The notes beneath the pieces are model-generated. The model saw nothing but the letters and a program-made list of their open reading frames with translations, did not search any database and was not told where the DNA came from. Positions 49,601 to 59,762 of a DNA stretch of 64,000 nucleotides are shown piece by piece. Position numbers and translations under genes: made by a program. The stretch's first letter is position 1; the number at the start of each line of letters is the position of its first letter. Origin of the DNA: Rhizophagus clarus (Eukaryota; Glomeromycota; Glomeromycetes; Glomerales; Glomeraceae); NCBI GenBank assembly GCA_015698045.1, contig BLAL01000004.1:186001-250000 (forward strand), in the 5' to 3' direction.

Positions 49601-50200
49601 AGAAGGCATTAATTGAAACTCAAGCTGATGAACATATTCCACATAATAAAGCTAAAGCTTTGAGATGGGATAGTAAAAAGAAAAAGTTCGTGAGGGGAAA
49701 TAATGTAGGATCAGATAATAAAAAACTTATTACCACTGAAAGTGGAATTAAAATTCCCGCTACATATAAGAGTGGAAGGTAAATTTTTAATTAAACAGAT
49801 CTAGATTCTTAACTCGATTTAAAAAGTAATTATATATATTTCATTTAGGTTTAAAGAATGGCAACAACAAAATAAACTTCAAATTCCACGTATGGGAGAA
49901 AAAGAACTCCCCAATGTAAATGTAACTATGAAACAATACCGGCATAATAAATTTACAGCACCCAAACCTTTGGATCCTTTATCCAGAGATTATGAAAAGA
50001 AGTTCAAGAAAGCATCGAAAGCTGATGATCCGAATGATCAAGAAAAAAGTTTTGATTTATCAACTAAAAAGAAACGCGTTAATAGAAAAATTAATAATGA
50101 ATTAAAAACGGTAGATCAGATTTACAAACAGAGAAAATTAAAAGAAAAACGAAGGGCTAAAAATGGTAGAGCTAGCCGTAAAAAGAAATCTAAGAAATGA
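46640..50200 (+). CDS. DBP10: ATP-dependent RNA helicase DBP10/DDX54
   Basis: Nucleolar DEAD-box helicase for 60S ribosomal subunit assembly. Thirteen exons: 46640-46841, 46925-47112, 47180-47343, 47419-47514, 47619-47802, 47888-48373, 48436-48745, 48824-48897, 48978-49169, 49245-49302, 49392-49473, 49560-49778, 49849-50200. They sum to 2607 nt, 868 residues, with every phase consistent. Motifs in order: Q motif and [13 protein letters not shown]; motif [12 protein letters not shown]; Ia [77 protein letters not shown]. The C-terminal DBP10-specific domain holds [20 protein letters not shown] and a very basic tail ([16 protein letters not shown]). The intron after exon 9 has a GC donor (GAG|GCAAGA). 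The N-terminus is acidic. Confidence 0.95.
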
Positions 50201-51262
50201 ATATTTATTATTTGTCTAATATCATTTATATAATATAAATAAAAAAAAAACAATTAAAGAAAGAATCTTGGCGAAAAAATGTGATTTTCGTATTTAAGTG
50301 GCTGAAGTTAATGTTTTGTCATTTTAATAAACTATATTCGTTTTATTAATTGATTGTAAGAGATAATCACTTTATTTTTCTTTTTTTTTTTAGGAAACAT
50401 TTTTACTAACGAATCTATCTTTTTTTTGCAGGTTCTGATCAGACGTTTTTAGTAAATAATCGTTCAAACATTTTTAGTTAGAGTCAGCTTATTAATTTGA
50501 TCAATCAATTGATCTGGTATTATAAAACTTATAAAACTGATGAAACTAAGTTTTTTACTACACATAACCGAACAAAAATCGATTATGAATGACTATATTG
50601 TATCTATTGCAATTTCATACAACATATTGATATGAATATTTAATAATCATTTCTTTTTCTGCATCATACACACGAAAGAGATTTCAAGGTCCACAGCCCG
50701 TCCGCTACAACAAACTGATTTCTTTGATTTGACAAAAAAAGAGTATTTTGTATATCCGAGTTATGACTTCAGTTAATCAGGTTTATTTTATTTAGTCTGA
50801 GAAAGTTCATTACATCAATCGAGGCATCGCTTATGATATTATCAGTAATTCATCGAAAAAAAAAGGAATGCATGACAGAATTAAACATTTTAAATTTATT
50901 TCAACAATTCGAACATCTCAAGTGCAAGTCAATTCCATTTTATTTAAAAATTTAAACATTGAGACCAAATTTTGCTCGAGTGATTAGCGATGACCAGACT
51001 GAGAGCAAATAAAAGATGTTTAGGATTTTAGATTACACGATAAAGATATAAGATTTTATGCGGTGTAAATTATAGTAAACCAAATTCAGTGCTCGTTTTT
51101 TTTTCTGTATTGGTTAAATTGATTTTTGTGCTAATTAGAATACCAATGAAATTTTATTATCTCAAAACAGTAACTTTCCTCCGATATACCTAAAAGAGAG
51201 AATCATTTGGCAAAATGATCAACAATTTTCATATTTCATAAAATAATATTAAATTTAAAAAA
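50201..51262. other. Intergenic between DBP10 and the kinase gene
   Basis: No open frame of note. The stretch nearest the kinase ATG is A-rich (AAATTTAAAAAAATG), an A-rich leader of the kind often found before start codons in such genomes. No RNA gene seen. Confidence 0.45.
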
Positions 51263-53503
51263 ATGCAAAATTTCACAAATAATGATTATTATTATATTAA
51301 TTGGTTAGAAAAATCAATTACTGATAAATGTATGAAATATTATGAATACTCCGACTTCAAAATTATAGAACGAATAGGAAATGGCTCATTTGGAAGTGTT
51401 TCTCGTGCTAATTGGAAAGATACGGAGATTGTTTTAGCTTTAAAGTCTTTTAATAACCAAGCATCGACTCTTAAAGAAGTTGTTAATGAGGTACAATTAT
51501 AAATTAATTCTTTTATTTTATTATTTGTTATATATTATTTATGTTTCATGTATATTGTAGTTAAAATTACATATAGATGTTAATTTTCATGAAAACATTA
51601 TAAAATTTTGTGGAATTACAAAGAAAAAGACTGGTAAGAATAAAAAAAATATTAATGTATTTAATTTCGACCGTTTTTCTTTATGATATTTAGATTTTTT
51701 CCTTTCTTTTAGATAAAATGAGCGATTACATTTTAGTTTTAGAATATGCTAATAATGGTACATTAAAAACCTATTTGAAGGAGCATTTTAATGAGCTTGG
51801 ATGGAATGATAAACTTGAATTGGCTTTGCAATTGTCAAATGCTATATTATGTTTGCATGAAAGTGATATTATTCATCGTGATCTGGCAAGATATTTTTAA
51901 ATTGTGATTTCTTTTTTGATATAAAAAATAAAAAGAAATCATACGAACGATCGTTTTATTTTATAGCATGCTGGAAATATATTAGTACATCAGAAAAAGA
52001 TTAAGTTGGCAGATTTCGGTTTATCAAGAAAAATTGCTGAAACATCATCAAGTATCATATCAGAAATTTTTGGTGTAATACCTTACATTGACCCAAGATG
52101 TTTTAATAATCAATATAATGTTAATTATCAAGGTGAAAATTATGTATTAAATAAAAAATCTGATGTGTATAGCATTGGAGTTATTATGTGGCAGATTTCA
52201 AGCGGATATCGGACATTTTATGATATTTATCCTGAAGGTATAAAATATGATACAAGCTTAATGTTAGCTATACAAAAAGGTGATAGATAGTAATTTATAT
52301 AATAGTAAGTTATATTTTATAATCAATATATACCAGATTTTTTTCTTTCATCCTATATAAACACGGTATTTATTATATGTTTGTATTTAATTAGAATGTT
52401 GGAAAGATAATCCAGTTGAACGTCCGGATGTACGAGAAATTGTTTCAAAACTCCAATCAATTTCTTTTAAACGTGGTGATACGTTTATTAATGCTAACGA
52501 AGAGATTGTAATAATGGATAATCTTAGCAAACAAGAAATTTCAGATATGAATTACGATTTATTGATAGATAATATATCAAAGATGATTGGATCTAAAAGC
52601 AGTTTATGTTTACAAGCTAATGAATCTGTTCCTTTAAATACAATGGAACCTGTAAATCATTTAAGTATCTCATCAACGAATTCATCGAATTCATTTGAAT
52701 TAGCGGTTGCTAATATAAATAATCTATTTATTAATAATTTGAATCAATTAATAATTAAGAAACATGATAAAGGTACTACTTTTGATATCATACAAAAACT
52801 TGTTAATCAACAAATGTTACAATTGAATCGAAATATAGATAAATTAGTAGAAAACTTCAGGAAAAATCAATTTAAAATAGATTGGGAAGGTAGAATTGGT
52901 CGGGGTTCGGCTCTTCCTAATGAAAATCAAATAATGATAATTAGTAAATTTGAACGTAAGGAAATTTTTAATCACAAGTATGATGTGAATGATATATTTA
53001 ATTACATGTACAAATTTTCACTTAAACCAAGAAGACATCCGAATTCTTTTTTGATTTTTAGGATTGTCTTTGGACTAGTAGCAACAGATAAAAATATTAA
53101 ACTTGGAAATGGAGCAGAGCGCAGTACGTTGGCAGGACTCGTGTGGAGAGGAGCTAATGAAAGTGAAAAAAGTAAATTTGAGAATATGAGTTTAGAATTT
53201 AAACAACTTCACAAAAAAATGTTTCCTAATTATGAGTATATTCCGAGACGAAAAATTGTAACTTCCTTCCCGCAAACAGTTACAAGTGAAAATTTTTATC
53301 AACAAATTTCTTCGTCAAGTTTCACTGCTCCTTATTATCTAGATACAATGATGGGAGGATTACTTACTACTGAAAATTGTTATAATAATATGTTCGTACA
53401 ATCATTTAATTTTAATGAACCAAGAGATGAGATGAGTTCAAAAAAAAAGAAAATTAAAAATAAAAGTATATATAAAAGAATAATACACAAAATATTTAGG
53501 TAA
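51263..53503 (+). CDS. TKL-like protein kinase fused to an HMG box (631 aa)
   Basis: Exons: 51263-51490, 51561-51633, 51713-51885, 51967-52279, 52395-53503, all phases consistent. Kinase part: glycine loop [12 protein letters not shown] lysine in LALKSF, hinge [14 protein letters not shown], catalytic HRDL-HAGNIL joined across a GC-AG intron (CTG|GCAAGA), metal-binding ADFGLS, then IPYIDPR. The last kinase segment jumps from AIQKG to [17 protein letters not shown], so about 20 residues usual in Rhizophagus kinases (the REK...NLYT stretch) are missing. After a linker, residues ~440-520 form an HMG box: [27 protein letters not shown], then [18 protein letters not shown]. This N-P-N-x-F-(L/I) ... 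P-x-Y-x-Y-x-P-R-R pattern is that of MATA-HMG proteins. The protein has a basic C-terminal end. The fusion lies in one uninterrupted exon. Confidence 0.85.
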
Positions 53504-54280
53504 TAGAAATTGTCAATATCTAATAAACAGCAATATTATTAGTATATAAATTAAACAATTCATTTTATAAAATAATAAATGTTGGAAATCAAATTTTGTA
53601 TATTATAACCCATTAAGGAATTCTTAAATTCAATAATTAAGTCCTGAATTTAATATCATTTTCTATTAAAAATAAACAACTTTTTAAATTTCAAACATTT
53701 GTGATATTAGAGTAGAATCACATTTGGAAGGGTTTCAACATGATAAAATATTTTAAAAGCGCGTAATAATTGTGTATTTGTGTATTTGCGTGATAAGTAA
53801 GTTTGTTCATATTACATTTTACAAGAAATAAGCCCGTAACCGATTTATACTAATATACCAAGTTTTAAAATAAATGGGTAATAAACTATGAAATTACGCT
53901 GATCAGTAGTCAGTACTGTATAATAAACCCTTTTTTACGTACATTATACTGTTCGGACTATTCAATATTATGTAAGATAAGAGTTAGTAAACTGGTTTTG
54001 CTTTGGATTGTAAAATGGATTAAGTTACGATCAATAAATATTTATATTATTGTTTATATCAAAAAAATACCGCAAGTAAATTTCACTTCTTTGATGTATA
54101 AGTCTATTAGGCCGATATGCCTTATATTTTATTTAAAAAAAAACCTATTTCTAAATACACGTCCGTAATCACTTTTTAAATATACACTATATATTTAAAT
54201 TCTAAAGACAAAAGGAAAAAATATCATTCATGCAGTAAAATTATTTTATCTATCTACTATTGTTATATATATTATATATA
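53504..54280. other. Intergenic, convergent 3' flanks
   Basis: Separates the kinase-HMG gene (plus) from the NPDTG-repeat gene (minus), so it holds both 3' ends. AATAAA-like signals occur at about 53522 and 53573. A TATATTATATATATTATG run lies at 54265-54284. No other gene seen. Confidence 0.4.
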
Positions 54281-55201
54281 TTATGCAAATACTGGGGGAC
54301 CGTTTATGCAATCAGTGTGTTGGGTTTCACAATCTTGTGTACTGATACTTTTATCTCCGCCATTGAATTTGTTGAAGCATTGATTTTTTTGAACATCACA
54401 TTGACGGTTATGTGCAGCATCTAAGTTACCATTAAACCCATTTCCGTTAACGATGAAATCACCATTTTGTTTAACGATCTTTGGCATTTTAACTCCTCCA
54501 ACAGGATTTGTTTCTGCAACGTTATCGCCAGCATTACCAGTATCACCGGTATTAGGATCATTTCCGGTATCTGGGTTTTTACCGGTATCAGGGTTGTTTC
54601 CGGTATCTGGGTTACATTTTTTTCCGGTATCGGGGTTGTTTCCGGTATCTGGGTTTTTACCGGTATCTGGGTTGTTTCCGGTATCTGGGTTTTTACCGGT
54701 ATCTGGGTTGTTTCCGGTATCTGGGTTTTTACCGGTATCGGGGTTGTTTCCGGTATCTGGGTTATTACCGGTTCCGGTTGGGTCTTGTGCTTGAGTTAGT
54801 CCGTCAAGTTCTTTATTCTTTGGAGGTTTATTGCAAAGCTCGGATGGTTGGCCTGCATTTGGAGTATTTCGTTCTAATTGACGATATTTCTTGGCAACAT
54901 CAATAAATTGCTGCAATTTTGCACCTCCAATTTGTCTACCAAGGTCAATTACTTCATCTGCTCTATCTTGTTGGTCGCAAGCTGGAGCCTTTGCTAAAAG
55001 TGCTCTTACCATAGCACCGGATAAATTACCAGCTTGTGCTTCTTTATCAGTACCCTGAGCTAAATCCTTTACTTCCTGGAAAGTAGCGTCAGCTTCAGGA
55101 GTATGTTCTTGACCAAAACGTCTTTTATCAAAGTGCATAGGAGCCGCTTGAGAAACAATAGCGAATGACAAGAAAACTGAGAGAACTAATGATAACTTCA
55201 T
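54281..55201 (-). CDS. Secreted protein with NPDTG(N/K) tandem repeats (306 aa)
   Basis: Signal peptide MKLSLVLSVFLSFAIVSQAA at residues 1-20, followed by MHFDKRRFGQ, whose KR(R) is a likely Kex2 processing site. Residues ~30-130 are helical and conserved-looking (ALLAKAPACDQQDRADEVID, AKKYRQLERN). Residues ~145-220 consist of six-residue units NPDTGN/NPDTGK repeated about a dozen times, one unit altered to KKC. The C-terminal part has a NGDFIVNGNGFNGN stretch and four cysteines (CDVQKNQC, DCETQHTDC) that may pair. Inference: a cell-wall or symbiotic-interface protein. Repeat number is likely to vary between strains because the DNA units are nearly identical. No GPI signal is evident. Confidence 0.85.
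   Translation of the reverse strand: MKLSLVLSVFLSFAIVSQAAPMHFDKRRFGQEHTPEADATFQEVKDLAQGTDKEAQAGNLSGAMVRALLAKAPACDQQDRADEVIDLGRQIGGAKLQQFIDVAKKYRQLERNTPNAGQPSELCNKPPKNKELDGLTQAQDPTGTGNNPDTGNNPDTGKNPDTGNNPDTGKNPDTGNNPDTGKNPDTGNNPDTGKKCNPDTGNNPDTGKNPDTGNDPNTGDTGNAGDNVAETNPVGGVKMPKIVKQNGDFIVNGNGFNGNLDAAHNRQCDVQKNQCFNKFNGGDKSISTQDCETQHTDCINGPPVFA
54545..54777 (-). repeat. 18-bp coding minisatellite (NPDTGN/K)
   Basis: About a dozen 18-bp units, core ACCCAGATACCGG plus AAACA or TAAA on the minus strand, with only one or two base changes. One unit has an extra lysine/cysteine insertion near 54617. It lies in frame inside the secreted protein gene. Confidence 0.9.
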
Positions 55202-57899
55202 CTTTGCTTGATGATTTGTTTAAGAAGGAATGAAAATATTTGTATGAAGAAAAAAATGAATGAATGAGAGTATAATTGAATATAATGAAATTTGAGAGCG
55301 CTGCTCTAATAAATTGTATATATTTCAAATATATATATTATATTTATTATTATTTTTTTTTTGATCTTTGGATGAGTGAAAAGATGATGGAATTTTGAGA
55401 TTATTTATATCTTTTTGAAAAAAGTGTCTTTTTTTTTTTTTAATTAATTTGTTTCACGTTAAATTTGATCTACGATAAAATTTATTTGTGCAAATAATCT
55501 TTGCTCCACCCATTTCGATTTCCGAAATGCGAATAATTTAATTTAGCATAACATTCATTTTTTTTTAATTAAACAACTAAGCAATAAACCTTTGTTATCT
55601 TAACATTATTTAAACCTTATCTCAACATTATTTACAATAAATTTTTATTCCTCTTATTCCTCGTGTTATCTAATGTGTTATTAGAAAGAACTTGAAAAAT
55701 AATTTTCTGAACTATCATAAATTCGTATTGAATCTTTTAAAATATATATATGTACTTATATGTACTGTATATATGATTTACAATTTACAATAATCGAATT
55801 CATAAAGATTTTTCATTTTTCTTTATCGATAGATCAATTACAAAGAAAAAAAGTGCAGATCGAGATTTGTAACTTTGTAATATTTTTTTTACTCCCTGAT
55901 CGTCTTTGATCTTCATAAAATGCGTGATTTTTCTATCGACTCCTTCTAATTCATGGGTTAATGGTTTTGAGTGAGTGGAAGTTTCTTTCTAAATAACGCT
56001 AACAACTCCTGCATATGTATCAAACTATGCAACTGTGTAATAAACATAGTTAATGAATGTGATTTTCTTTATTAAAAACAAAATCAAAGTCGCCTGATCT
56101 TAACAACTTTCTTTTAAGAAAATTAATTGTCTATTAATTAATTAATTCAAATAAAATTTTATCGTTAAAAAATAAAAAATCTCTTTATTAAATGAAAATT
56201 ATTGAGAATTATTTAGCATAATTTAGCGTTATTGAACATTATTGAACATTATTGAGTATTATTGAGTATTATTGAACATTATTGAGTATTATTTAGTGCG
56301 TTTTTTTTTTTTTTTAAAAAAAAAAAAAATCCAAAAATGGAAAAAAAAAATCTAATTTCATGATATTAACTTTTAGTAAAGTCTCGTAACACTTGCTGGT
56401 TATTAACTTATCTGAATAGTGTAATTTAGTTACCAATTCACAAATTTCTTCTTCCAAAAAAGGATTTTCATCCGAGTGGGGAAGGAGCATCAGTTTTAAA
56501 ACGAATACGGACAAAAATTAGCTAAATACAGTTAGCGTTCGAATATGATAAACAGATTTTGAAACATTTTTTTTTTTTTTTTTTTTTTTTACTGGTAAAC
56601 AATTCAAAAACAGATTTTGAAACATAAATTTATCTAATTTACTGAACTGAATTTTTCATCGTTCGTTGTTACCAAATATGGCTATTTCGGGTAAAAAATT
56701 TAACCAGTTTCTGCATATCACATGATTATTATTGATTTTGTACCACTGCACTATGATCACGTGAGTGTTGCATTGGCAGAAATAATTTCTTTAGACAGAA
56801 ATTATATTATAATTAAAAATATCATCACAAAAAAAAGTGAATTCGAAACATATTTGAGACTTATAAATTTTTTAAATCATACTTAAAAACAAAATTTATT
56901 AAAGAAAATATCGTTTTCTCGCTGTACCAAGAATTATGCAAATATTATCTTCTAATTTACTAATTATTTTTTATTGCAATGTCAAACATCTTTGATTTTG
57001 GGATTGATTTTTTAGAAGTTCTAGAAATGCAGTAATATAATGTAATAATTACTGATTTGAGAAGAAATAATTGTTATCTTAAACAGGAATAAAACAGGAT
57101 GCGTGATTATATAATAAAAATTTCTCAGACATCATTGCTTTGTATGTACGCTCCCGGCAGAAATTAGATGCATACTGTCACATGGAAGATCAACTATTAA
57201 ACGTATCTATACTGCAGTAATTATTTCTTAAATAATCATATCCCTTTTCCTATGCATACTTGAATAAATTAATAGAAGTATTAAATGTTCAATATGAAAA
57301 AAATAAAAGTAATTGTTTACGTAAAATATTTTCATCCTAATGGTCTAATTAATAATTGAGTATTTCCTTTCTTTTCAGAAAAAGGAAGTAATTTTATTAA
57401 CCTTAGATTATTATTATTATTATTATGAACTTTTATTAAAAATAAATTGAAGATAATCGAATCGATCGCATTATAATCATCGTTTAACGAAAGTTCATAT
57501 GAATGGATCCCCAATGTTCATCCAATGATCTTGATCGATTTATGCGCCATATTAAGTGAATTTAATACAATTTCCTAAAGAATATAAGCAATTTCTAAGA
57601 AAAGGACTAAAAAAATTTACAGAAAAAACGAAAAGTATTAAAACTGACTATCGTTTTATGTATAATTAGTCGAGTTATTGATAATTAAGGTTACATTTGT
57701 GTACTATTAATTGTAACACATTAACGCATGCTAATCCAGAAAACGTGCACAAGGATAAATTTGGATTTAATAATAATGTGATCATAGTCGATCATCATTA
57801 TTAAAAATTATTATGATGGATATTTTTAGTTAGGATGATATTGTGATTTTTTTTTCGGTCCTTATAACTAAATCTTTATAGTTAATTAAACCTTTATTT
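55202..57899. other. Long AT-rich intergenic stretch
   Basis: At 56205-56300 an 11-bp unit ATTATTGA(A/G)(C/T)(A/-) repeats about nine times. At 56550-56625 there is a retroposition footprint (separate entry). The frame at 56314-56514 (minus) shows ENPFLEEEICELVTKLHYSD, which looks coding-like, but has no context. Nothing else is supported. Confidence 0.45.
56550..56625 (-). mobile_element. Minimal retroposon footprint (18-bp target repeat, poly-A, 17-bp body)
   Basis: The direct repeat AAACAGATTTTGAAACAT is at 56550-56567 and again at 56608-56625. Between them are 23 T followed by ACTGGTAAACAATTCAA. Read on the minus strand this is a 17-bp body followed by poly(A), bounded by an 18-bp target duplication, the hallmark of target-primed reverse transcription with extreme 5' truncation. 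Slippage duplication is the alternative. Confidence 0.6.
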
Positions 57900-58300
57900 C
57901 CAAAATCCCGACGCTCAAAATCCCGACAGGTACAAAATCCCGACATCTTTTTTGTTAATAAATTTGATTCACTTACTTTAATTATTCTAACCCTCCTTTT
58001 CGCTTCGCTCGCAATTTTTTTTCCCTAACACCTTCCTAACCCTAACCCTAACCTAACCTAACCCTAACACTAACACTAACTAACACTAACCTAACATTAA
58101 CCCTAACTAACCCTAAACTAACCCTAAACTAACCTAAACTAACCCTAAGTAACTCCTATCTTATATATAAAAAATCAGTGTGAAACTCCTATCTTATGCT
58201 AATAAAAAATATAAATGACTTGTCGGGATTATGTACCTGTCGGGATTTTGACAGTCAGGATTTGGGGTGTCAGGATTTTGAGTTTCGGGATTTCGGACGG
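57900..58300. mobile_element. Repeat-ended element with telomere-like core
   Basis: The left end has three spaced copies of AAAATCCCGAC (57900-57945). The right end has the complement, TGTCGGGATT and variants, five times (58218-58298). The ends align as imperfect inverted repeats (for example GTACCTGTCGGGATTTTG in both). Between them at 58028-58150 is a run of CCCTAA-like units. A lone copy of the same end word lies near 30335. No coding capacity. The target duplication is unclear. Confidence 0.6.
58028..58150 (+). repeat. Interstitial telomere-like (CCCTAA) array
   Basis: About 120 bp of CTAACCCTAA and degenerate CTAACACTAA/CTAAACTAAC units. It starts with three good CCCTAA units and decays toward 58150. 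CCCTAA/TTAGGG is the common fungal telomere repeat. The array sits wholly inside the element above, so it need not mark a chromosome end. Confidence 0.8.
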
Positions 58301-58304
58301 CTCC

Positions 58305-58922
58305 CAGGTCTTAATTATTTTCCTATTCATTTTGTCACGGTTTCTGAATGACTTTTTCTGCTGTTGATCGCTAGTGATTATTTCTGTATCACATGACAAA
58401 CTAGAAGTAACATTTTGAACCGATTCGCGTAAAAGTTTCTTTCTCCTTATTGCGTTGCTTAATCTCATCACTAACTTTTCTCTTATATTCTAATTCCAAG
58501 AAAGTATCCATCTCTATATCCTTCAATGACTTCTGCCCACTCACACTTGAAGGTGAAGAATTGACATTATCACACTGGTTGCTAGGTATACTAGTAGTTG
58601 ATATCTTTGGTATCACTTCCACAGGGGAAGTGTCTTCAATAGAACACGCATACTGCACTTCAGTAATGACTTGTGTTTGTTGTTTCATCTCCTCAATGTC
58701 ATGCCTTAGTCTTGTTACTTCGGTATTAAGCTCAGCACTTTCAGCATCACGTTTTGCATTCTCTTCAATAATCTGTCTCAATTTCGCATTCTCAGCCTCA
58801 ACCTCGGCAGACTTTAGTAATTCTCTCTAAGTTCGGGAATCTCAGCATTCTCCTTCCTAAGCTCTGCAATCTCAGCTAAGAGCTTGGAATTTAATTCTCT
58901 CAATGAATCAATGGATTGCATT
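58305..58922 (-). pseudogene. Coiled-coil repeat-family gene, truncated and frameshifted
   Basis: Starts at 58922 with MQSIDSLRELNSKLLAEIAE, a beginning shared by a large Rhizophagus family of coiled-coil proteins (recognised from memory). The frame breaks near 58825 (TAA), resumes as EAENAKLRQIIEENAKRDAE, and continues through GQKSLKDIEMDTFLELEYKR. It shifts again in the A-rich stretch at about 58440 before KKLLRESVQNVTSSL. After KIIKTWE the frame runs straight into the repeat end of the element at 57900-58300, so the 3' part is missing. Two frameshifts plus truncation make it a pseudogene. Confidence 0.75.
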
Positions 58923-59762
58923 TTCGATAATAATTTTTTATATAAAACGGAATAATTCAAAAGTTCGTTAGCATAGATAAAAAAATCGTAACAAAATGTC
59001 GCGATCGGAATTATTGATTTATTGATATAAAAAAAAATACATATTGTTTTACAATGTGAAATAGTGTCTCTATACTAATTCCTGCCGGTGTTTCGTTCAT
59101 CTAAGCTATCTAAGCTATCTATATACTAACACATCCCAACATTAACTCTAATCCGATTTCATTTGTCCCAACGTCGATATTCCGGATAGAATAAAATGGT
59201 CGTCAGTTTATGCATAAAAGAGTCAGAAATAAATTAACAATATTGGCTTAGTAAAACTCACCGAAAGTATGTTCTCCGCCTAATAAGGTCCTCGAAATTT
59301 CTGAGCAAAAAATATATTAATTTGAACTTGCTTCATTGCAAATTCACAGCACAATCGAAATATCCATACCTTAATTGTGTAAGTCTCGTAGTCTCGCCCA
59401 GAACTTCAGTAATTCTTCGTCAACGCTTCAAAAAAGTTGTGTTGCTTAGTGTACATGCTTTATTTTTCTGTTGCACATACAAAGCCACATTAGTCAGATC
59501 GACGAAAATTTTATATATAAACTGAATATCCGGATTATTTGCCCTGATGAAATTTTTTCGTTGTAAAAATGTCGATCGATCGTCATAACTTACTACCGTA
59601 AAAATGTAAATGATTTGATCAAAAATGACGGAAAAAGGTGATAACGTATGACGCATCGAATCAAGGAAAATTATCAATACTTGATATATATATATAACGC
59701 GAACTTTTTCAAAAATTCTCTCCTAAAAATTCTCTTCATTCTACATCAGATATACCGATATA
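58923..59762. other. Upstream/intergenic DNA
   Basis: Holds the 5' flank of the coiled-coil pseudogene and of the Crinkler relic. The frames at 59322-59525 (plus) and 59420-59677 (minus) overlap each other and show no supporting pattern. A (TA)n run lies at 59681-59695. Confidence 0.4.

Noticed and set aside
54453..54799. Plus-strand repeat proteins (SGLFPV and GIWVVS types)
   Set aside because: They are mirror translations of the NPDTG minisatellite, which lies in a gene with a signal peptide on the other strand.
56314..56514. Coding gene (minus, 66 aa)
   Set aside because: One stretch looks protein-like but it ends in a poly-A-derived Phe run, with no upstream exon or family match.
58028..58150. 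Chromosome end or old chromosome fusion point
   Set aside because: The telomere-like run lies inside an element with inverted ends, and gene-bearing DNA continues on both sides.
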